This document shows positions 7,864 to 10,127 of a stretch of 10,127 nt of DNA, piece after piece. A program made the translations under genes and the position numbers. Where the stretch lies: assembly GCA_004151065.3 (NCBI GenBank), contig NWUY0303936693.1:1-10127 (forward strand), written 5' to 3'. Under the pieces are notes generated by a model. That model was not told the DNA's origin, did no database searches, and was given only the letters and a program-made list of their open reading frames with translations. The stretch comes from Larix sibirica (taxonomy: Eukaryota; Streptophyta; Pinopsida; Pinales; Pinaceae). Within the stretch, counting starts at the first letter, position 1; each line of letters opens with the position of its first letter.

Positions 7864-8101
7864 AAAGTGCACTGTCCATTGGCCATCGACAGCAGATCTG
7901 GATTTGTATGGCATGAGTTTCTAGAAGTTTGCTACAGTAGTGAGTAATGTCATTTGTATAAAAGAAAAGGGATCTGCACCGACAATATCACTCGTTTACC
8001 AGAGATCAGAATATTTAAAAGGAGTTTCCCTATCATCTATCAGCTGTCGAGCAATTGTGACACTACAGCAGCACTCGAATTCTTAAGGCACAACTTCAAT
8101 G

Positions 8102-8298
8102 ACATTGTATGCCCAATCTAGGACAGACAAAAACATGACTACTAGTTTATGTTTTACTCTAAGTGAGATAGAAAACTAATATATTTTTGGATTTTGCAAA
8201 CACATAAATTAAGGAAGATGTTGAGAATAATTGGTACAATTTATGATTTCGATCGACACTGTGTTATGACGTCAATGGCACATTGTATGTTCAGTCTA
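8102..8298 (+). repeat. Imperfect 19-base direct repeats flanking copy B
   Basis: ACATTGTATGCCCAATCTA at 8102-8120 and ACATTGTATGTTCAGTCTA at 8280-8298 match at 16 of 19 positions; the three differences are all transitions. They bracket copy B closely, 4 bases before it and 8 bases after it. This could be an old target-site duplication, but copy A is not flanked in the same way, and the match could be chance. Confidence 0.45.
8125..8271 (+). repeat. Dispersed direct repeat, copy B
   Basis: This is the partner of 6286-6436, about 1.84 kb downstream and in the same orientation. The 20-base shared word is at 8218-8237. Copy B lacks the 11-base internal duplication of copy A but has a few inserted bases (for example GAAG before the shared word). 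It lies just upstream of the PPR fragment. The pair may be two insertions of one short element, or one local duplication split by later events. Confidence 0.85.
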
Positions 8299-8348
8299 AA
8301 TCTTGTTGTAAGCTTAATTGGATCACAATAACTGTCCTTCTCCCCACC

Positions 8349-8545
8349 TGTAGTTGCTTAGAAGTTTTTGATGAAATGCCCATGAGAGATTTAGTCTAAT
8401 GGAATACAGTGATTGCAAGGCAAGAAATTAATGGGCATGGGGAGGTAGCATTCAAATTTTGCGTCAAATAGAGCAAGATGAGGCAAGACTAAAGCTAGAT
8501 AGTGTTACATTCATTTTACTCATGTATGCATGCAGTGATGTAGCC
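8349..8545 (+). pseudogene. PPR (pentatricopeptide repeat) protein gene fragment
   Basis: Frame 3 reads EVFDEMPMRDLV, stop, WNTVIA from 8361, and INGHGEVAFKF. This matches the plant PPR signature VFDEMP-RDLVSWNTMIAGY-NG. After a frame change in the T-run at 8457-8460, frame 2 continues RQIEQDEARLKLDSVTFIL and YACSDVASS, matching the next repeat's P-D-S-V-T-F-L-LSACS pattern. PPR proteins are land-plant-rich RNA-binding proteins of organelles; the PLS subclass has this wording. Here only about two 35-residue repeats survive. The lesions are TAA at 8397-8399 in place of a Ser codon and one missing base in the T-run. No start codon, targeting peptide or further repeats are seen either side, so this is a degenerate fragment. 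Confidence 0.82.
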
Positions 8546-10009
8546 TCGTCATGGAAGGTTTTAGGTTGTGAAGACTTGAAAAATGAAGATAAAGTGCAAC
8601 TCAAAATTTGAGCTCAAAGAAACATGGTGGAAGGCCAAACTCGGAAAAACAGAGGCCAATGCTTTCATTCATGTTCCAATCAACTTACAATTTATTTAAT
8701 ATATTCATCCATCCAGCTTTCAAGTGAAAATTAATTTAAAGCCTAACAAACTACAAGCAAACAACTAAACTTAATATTTTTTTTTTCAATATAAAAGCTG
8801 CAAGCCAAAGATACTTATTAGAGTTGCAATGAGCCCAAATGTAAGGATTATTTGAGAACTCTTATTCGACCACTATTTTTCTAAAAGGTAAATATTTTTC
8901 ATTTACGACAATTCAAACTGGTGCAAGGGTTCGATTGATCTAATGGGTTTGGAAACTAAGGATCCTATGGGAACATGGATACACATGCCTGCATTTAGCT
9001 TTGACGAGAAATCATACTAACACCAGGTCTTCCATTGGGCTCAACAAATGGTTTAAGCTATCCATTAGAGCTTGTTAATCTGCCCATGATTCGTAGAGAT
9101 GTTAAGTCAGTAGCACGAGACAAAGACAACCCCGGATAGATAGATCTGGATGAATACTCCAACACACTTCCATAGCGCATTTTTCCTTCCAATGCTACAC
9201 CAAAGCATTTTATGTATGTTTTCACATAGTTATTGTTTTTTTAGCTTCCGTGGTTGACGTTTCATTCACTTCATTGCTAAGCCCCCTCCCACAAATCAAT
9301 AAGTCATACATCAAGGGAAGTAAAATTGTTGGAAGTGGGATGTGATCACTGATAGCTTGATTCACTTTCCCTAAGCAATATTGATCTTGGTTACTATAAG
9401 TCAAGACAAACAAACAACAATCTCATGGGCACTAGATGTATGGCATGCACGATCATTTGAGGGAGATAGAAAATGGGAACTCATAGGCATGGCAACTATA
9501 CTAAATGTGGATGCATGTTGTACAAGGTGCATATCTGTGCCCTCTTTCTAAAGTTGTGTTAACTCAACAGCACATGGAATAAACATATGATGACTGAGAA
9601 TGATGCAAAGTTGAACAACAATGTCACAAGACTCAAAAGTTACAAATGGTGTGCTCTTCACATGCTCATAGCAAATGTCCAACACAGTATGCTTATACTT
9701 CGAATGCTATAAGGAATCCTCAAATATAAACCTACTGCAACACTTTGGTTCCTCCTACAAAGAACTCCTAGGGGCCACCAAATAGAAGGGAACATGAGAA
9801 GAAAGGGTGATGAGTCTTTCACCTTTAACTGGAGAGATCCTACTTCAAAATAATTCACATCAACTCAATATACATGTCACCCCAATCTGCAAGGTGGATG
9901 GCTTCATGGGTTTCCCCATGGGTGGTATGTTTGTTATGGTACCCAAAAAAAGCTCGCCCAAAGGACTGATACGCTAAGTTTGTTTTCCAGTTTGATATTT
10001 GGTGAGTAG
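8546..10009. other. No recognisable gene
   Basis: Short open frames on the minus strand (9222-9413, 9658-9858, 9855-10049) and scattered plus-strand ones show no motif I know. Local features are a 12-base palindrome TTTGAGCTCAAA near 8607-8618, a T-run near 8780, and AT-rich DNA to about 8910. Nothing here supports a gene, tRNA or intact transposon. Confidence 0.6.
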
Positions 10010-10127
10010 TGCTTTCAAAATGACCTCTCTGTTGCCGTCGGATACACACCTCAGGGGAAAGGGATTAGCGTGGCAGAAATCTTCAAGCCACTAGGTGCAT
10101 CCACGGGGGTAAGCAAAGAGTTGAGAT
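10010..10127 (+). other. Open frame running off the window end, unidentified
   Basis: Frame 2 is open from just after a TAG at 10007-10009 to the last base, about 39 codons. It contains NDLSVAVGYTPQGKGISV and AEIFKPLGASTGVSKEL. The amino acid mix is protein-like, and TTTTCCAG at 9983-9990 upstream could be a splice acceptor, but the frame is closed between them. I do not recognise the sequence. It may be a gene edge or chance. Confidence 0.25.

Noticed and set aside
7957-7964. TATAAAAG resembling a TATA box
   Set aside because: No gene start follows on the plus strand; only repeat copy B and a PPR fragment lie downstream. A single TATA word in AT-rich DNA is expected by chance.
6286-8271. 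Calling the repeat pair LTRs of a retrotransposon
   Set aside because: No TG...CA ends, primer-binding site or polypurine tract could be seen, and no gag or pol motif lies between the copies. It is kept only as an unnamed repeat pair.
8928-8938. GGTTCGATTGA resembling a tRNA T-loop or SINE B box
   Set aside because: No matching A box, acceptor stem or cloverleaf could be drawn around it, so neither a tRNA nor a tRNA-derived SINE is supported.
9658-10049. Two adjacent minus-strand open frames (9658-9858 and 9855-10049)
   Set aside because: They touch end to end and could look like one broken gene, but I see no known motif and the lengths are within chance expectation.

Overview
The window looks like nuclear DNA of a land plant, probably a seed plant with a large, transposon-filled genome. 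I base this on a plant-type L1 retrotransposon (DUF4283 plus zinc-knuckle ORF1; ORF2 with APE-type endonuclease, reverse transcriptase, zf-RVT and RNase H), on a broken fragment of a plant PPR gene, and on long gene-free AT-rich stretches. Heavy decay in every frame, with no gene packing and no ribosome-binding sites, argues against a bacterium. A conifer or other gymnosperm would fit, but the sequence does not prove it.

Layout. About 1-6180, plus strand: one nearly full-length but dead LINE. ORF1 remains run from about 47 to 1677 and ORF2 remains from 1674 to about 5827. The 3' untranslated region reaches an AATAAA at 6153-6158 and a short A-rich end near 6180. The two ORFs overlap by the four bases ATGA at 1674-1677, an arrangement expected for termination-reinitiation. 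I count at least 16 in-frame stops and about 12 frame changes in ORF2, including one caused by an 83-bp tandem duplication (5211-5376). A catalytic acidic residue expected in each of the endonuclease, reverse transcriptase and RNase H domains is replaced, and the last cysteine of the ORF1 zinc knuckle is replaced. All four changes look like G-to-A transitions at CHG or CG sites.

6180-8350: non-coding or decayed DNA. It holds a diverged dispersed direct repeat (6286-6436 and 8125-8271), a strong foldback (7319-7436) and a weak coding-like stretch (7580-7863) that I could not identify. 8349-8545: a PPR pseudogene fragment with one stop and one 1-nt frameshift. 8546-10009: nothing recognisable. 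10010-10127: a short open frame running off the window end, unidentified.

No intact protein-coding gene, RNA gene or CRISPR array can be supported. I did not find a new biological system. The points most worth a second look are the methylation-type mutation pattern, the ORF1/ORF2 ATGA junction, the dispersed repeat pair and the foldback.
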